Of a stretch of DNA of 13,062 nucleotides, positions 11,468 to 13,062 are shown piece after piece. Position 1 is the first letter of the stretch. Each line of letters opens with the position of its first letter. This DNA comes from Pseudomonadota bacterium (GTDB taxonomy: Bacteria; Pseudomonadota; Gammaproteobacteria; Burkholderiales; Burkholderiaceae_C): the NCBI GenBank assembly GCA_023418355.1, contig JAEZZU010000022.1:1-13062 (forward strand), written 5' to 3'. Position numbers and translations under genes: made by a program. Under the pieces are notes generated by a model. It ran no database searches, had not been told where the DNA came from, and saw only the letters and a list, made by a program, of their open reading frames with translations.

Positions 11468-12124
11468 ATGACAATAAAACATATCTCTTTTGATGTATGG
11501 AACACTCTTATTTCTGCCAATCAAAACTATGCAGATGCACGTACGCACACTATTGCGACATATGGTAGAATGTCTGAACGTGCCGCAAAAGAAGCATATA
11601 AAGATGCCAAAGAAATTATGGATAATGCTGCACTAAATGGGTGTGCAGAAGGTGTAGCATATGCATGGAATATGTTGGGAAGAAAAATAGGTTTAACCCC
11701 TGTAGAATCTGCACAAATGCGTTTTGAGTGTGAACAATGGTTTCTTAAATTTCCTCCACATATTGCTTTAGATTTGCCAGTTTGTTTGCTATACTTATCT
11801 GGTAAATATGATCTTAGTATTAAAAGCAATACTAATTTTATATCTGGGGATATTTTGCGTCGTGCTTGTATGTTCGATAGTTGGAATTGTTTTGAATTTA
11901 TGCATTTTTCAGACGAACATTTGTTGTGTAAACCAGATCCTAGATTCTTTGTTAGGACCGCCACATATTCAAGCATTCCTTTGAAGGCTGAAGAGATTTT
12001 ACATGTTGGGGACAGCGAAGAATTTGATGGTAAATGTGTTGACATAGGGATTAACTTCTGTCATATTAAGAACCCTAACGACTTACTAGAGAAACTTAAA
12101 AGAGGAGAAATTGTAAATGCGTAA
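11468..12124 (+). CDS. HAD superfamily phosphatase (218 aa)
   Basis: The four HAD motifs are present: motif I F-D-V-W-N-T-L with nucleophile Asp9, motif II I-K-S-N-T with Ser120, motif III C-K-P-D-P with Lys155, and motif IV H-V-G-D-S-E-E-F-D with Asp182 and Asp187. A helical cap of about 90 residues follows motif I, as in the haloacid-dehalogenase-like C1 class. The D-x-W arrangement replaces the usual D-x-D acid/base, common in some non-phosphomutase HAD hydrolases, so the substrate could be a phosphate ester or another leaving group. ATG 11468 was chosen because it puts motif I near the N-terminus, although its ribosome site (GGTGGG) is weak. It overlaps the phosphoribosyltransferase gene by 8 nt, so they are probably partners. 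Confidence 0.85.
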   Translation: MTIKHISFDVWNTLISANQNYADARTHTIATYGRMSERAAKEAYKDAKEIMDNAALNGCAEGVAYAWNMLGRKIGLTPVESAQMRFECEQWFLKFPPHIALDLPVCLLYLSGKYDLSIKSNTNFISGDILRRACMFDSWNCFEFMHFSDEHLLCKPDPRFFVRTATYSSIPLKAEEILHVGDSEEFDGKCVDIGINFCHIKNPNDLLEKLKRGEIVNA

Positions 12125-12944
12125 TCAAACTCAAATTTTTGCAAATAAATTTGATGACCTGGAAACTGCTACTTTTGATATCAAAGACTATTCAAAATTG
12201 AAATTTGGTAGTAACCAGGCTGCGCGTCGTATGGGTAAAGAATTGGCACTTCAGTTTTTTGCTCAAGTGGCAATGAAACATATTGGGGAACAATTTGTTA
12301 TCATTCCTTCTCCTTACAACCATGTGCATAATGCTGCAACAATGATGACAGATCATTTTATTAATTACTTTAATATGTTGCAATCACAATATGATCAAGG
12401 TCGTTCAGCAGAACTGGATATTATTCATCGTAAAGTTAGCTATATCAACGATTATGGTTTCTTGGATAAAGCTAGTCGTAAGAAACTTATTGATGGGGAT
12501 ACATTCTACTGCAACAAAGAATTCTGGGGTGATAAGAAGCTTGTGTTTATTGATGATGTAAATATCACTGGAACTCATGAAGACAAACTGATTGAGATCC
12601 TTGATGAAAATCAAGTTAAAAATGATGTTTACTTCTTGTATTTTGCAAAATATGAAGGTAATCAAGCAGATACCGAAGCTAAACTGAATTTTAATTATAT
12701 TAATACACCAGAAGCGTTTGTTAAAATGATTAATGAAGAACGTGATGCACAGTGTCTTGTTCGTCCTATTAAGTATCTTATGGGCCAAAATCACGAAGAC
12801 TTCAAAATCATTCTTAGCCAATTGCCACACTACTATGTAGAGCAACTTTTCTTCGGATGTTTGGGAGAAGGTTACAACCGAATTTCAAAGTATGCTGAAA
12901 ACTTTGAATTCTTGGATCGTTACACAAAACAACACATTCTGTAA
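12117..12944 (+). CDS. PRPP-dependent phosphoribosyltransferase-like protein (275 aa)
   Basis: The PRPP-binding loop of type I phosphoribosyltransferases is clear: L-V-F-I-D-D-V-N-I-T-G-T-H at residues 142-154, with Asp146/Asp147 and the T-G-T phosphate turn. Residues 26-48 (S-K-L-K-F-G-S-N-Q-A-A-R-R-M-G-K-E-L-A) and 61-69 (V-I-I-P-S-P-Y-N-H) match the N-terminal substrate and pyrophosphate regions of a branch also seen near HAD proteins in bacterial stress-response (Ter-type) operons. Such enzymes attach ribose-5-phosphate to a base or release it. The C-terminal ~100 residues are unfamiliar. ATG 12117 follows AGAGGAGA and overlaps the HAD gene by 8 nt. It is not a nicotinamide phosphoribosyltransferase by length or motifs. 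The substrate is unknown. Confidence 0.8.
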   Translation: MRNQTQIFANKFDDLETATFDIKDYSKLKFGSNQAARRMGKELALQFFAQVAMKHIGEQFVIIPSPYNHVHNAATMMTDHFINYFNMLQSQYDQGRSAELDIIHRKVSYINDYGFLDKASRKKLIDGDTFYCNKEFWGDKKLVFIDDVNITGTHEDKLIEILDENQVKNDVYFLYFAKYEGNQADTEAKLNFNYINTPEAFVKMINEERDAQCLVRPIKYLMGQNHEDFKIILSQLPHYYVEQLFFGCLGEGYNRISKYAENFEFLDRYTKQHIL

Positions 12945-12957
12945 TAAGGATCTAAAA

Positions 12958-13062
12958 ATGTTTAAAATGAAGACAGGCAATCTTATTGATGCCGCTAAAG
13001 CAGGTGAAGTGACTGTTATTGCTCATTGTTGTAATTGTATGTGTAATATGGGGGCAGGTATT
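12958..13062 (+). CDS. Macro-domain protein, N-terminus only (partial)
   Basis: Thirty-five codons are visible before the window ends. They read G-N-L-I-D-A-A-K-A-G, then V-T-V-I-A-H-C-C-N-C, then M-C-N-M-G-A-G-I. This is the macro-domain opening: a first strand with G-N-L/I, then I-A/V-H-x-x-N-C and the glycine-rich G-A-G-I loop that binds ADP-ribose. Family members hydrolyse ADP-ribose 1''-phosphate or remove ADP-ribose from proteins, nucleic acids or acetylated forms. ATG 12958 follows AATAAGGA and lies 13 nt after the phosphoribosyltransferase stop. The extra cysteines around the motif are typical of some phage members. Which reaction it performs cannot be told from this fragment. Confidence 0.88.
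   Translation, partial: MFKMKTGNLIDAAKAGEVTVIAHCCNCMCNMGAGI

Noticed and set aside
11527..12045. Minus-strand 172-codon frame opposite the HAD gene
   Set aside because: The plus strand has all four HAD motifs. The antisense product has no motif or ribosome site.
12405..12845. Minus-strand 146-codon frame opposite the phosphoribosyltransferase
   Set aside because: The plus strand has the PRPP loop. The antisense product is a low-complexity Ile/Phe-rich shadow.
12117..12944. Phosphoribosyltransferase as a nicotinamide phosphoribosyltransferase for NAD rebuilding
   Set aside because: Nampt-type proteins are much longer and of a different class. This protein has the type I PRPP loop, so the known NAD-rebuilding gene pair is not supported here.

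Overview
The window looks like a stretch of early/accessory genes from a large, AT-rich lytic phage of a Gram-negative host that can grow without oxygen, probably an enterobacterium. The reasons are as follows. All genes lie on the + strand. They are small, tightly packed and chained by ATGA, TAATG and TTGA overlaps, each with a clear GGAGG-type ribosome site. Many products resemble phage orphans. The recognisable enzymes are typical of large myoviruses: a class III (anaerobic) NrdD/NrdG pair almost the same size as T4's, a UvrD-like helicase, a MazG-type pyrophosphohydrolase, a DUF4326 protein, and a HAD/phosphoribosyltransferase/macro-domain set. No structural genes, tRNA, IS element or CRISPR array is visible. 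The host assignment is an inference.

Layout. (1) 1-813: tail of an upstream operon with a cut-off gene end and three small unknown or DUF551-like genes. (2) 814-1453: a 176-nt non-coding leader with a possible extended -10 promoter and two tandem RNA hairpins that look like diverged copies of one motif, followed by two small genes. (3) 1454-8258: a strong promoter (TTGACA-18-TAGAAT) opens a roughly 6.7-kb run that ends at a very clear intrinsic terminator (8264-8287). The run holds small unknown genes (two are tandem paralogues and one is predicted to be exported), a DUF4326 protein, an HNH-like protein, an SF1 helicase, a MazG-like enzyme, a stand-alone class II aminoacyl-tRNA-synthetase-like core, and a 448-residue multi-module protein. 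(4) 8288-13062: a new unit starting with nrdD and nrdG, then two unknown genes, a HAD phosphatase, a PRPP-dependent phosphoribosyltransferase and the start of a macro-domain gene cut by the window edge.

How they may work together. NrdD/NrdG supply dNTPs under anaerobic conditions. The helicase and HNH protein act on DNA. The MazG, HAD, phosphoribosyltransferase and macro-domain proteins form a nucleotide-metabolism theme (cleansing, salvage, or making or removing a nucleotide or ADP-ribose signal). The least explained items are the tandem covarying RNA hairpins at 891-974, the minimal class II synthetase-like protein at 6361-6915, and the HAD-PRTase-macro cassette with its duplicated-fold neighbour at 10861-11466.
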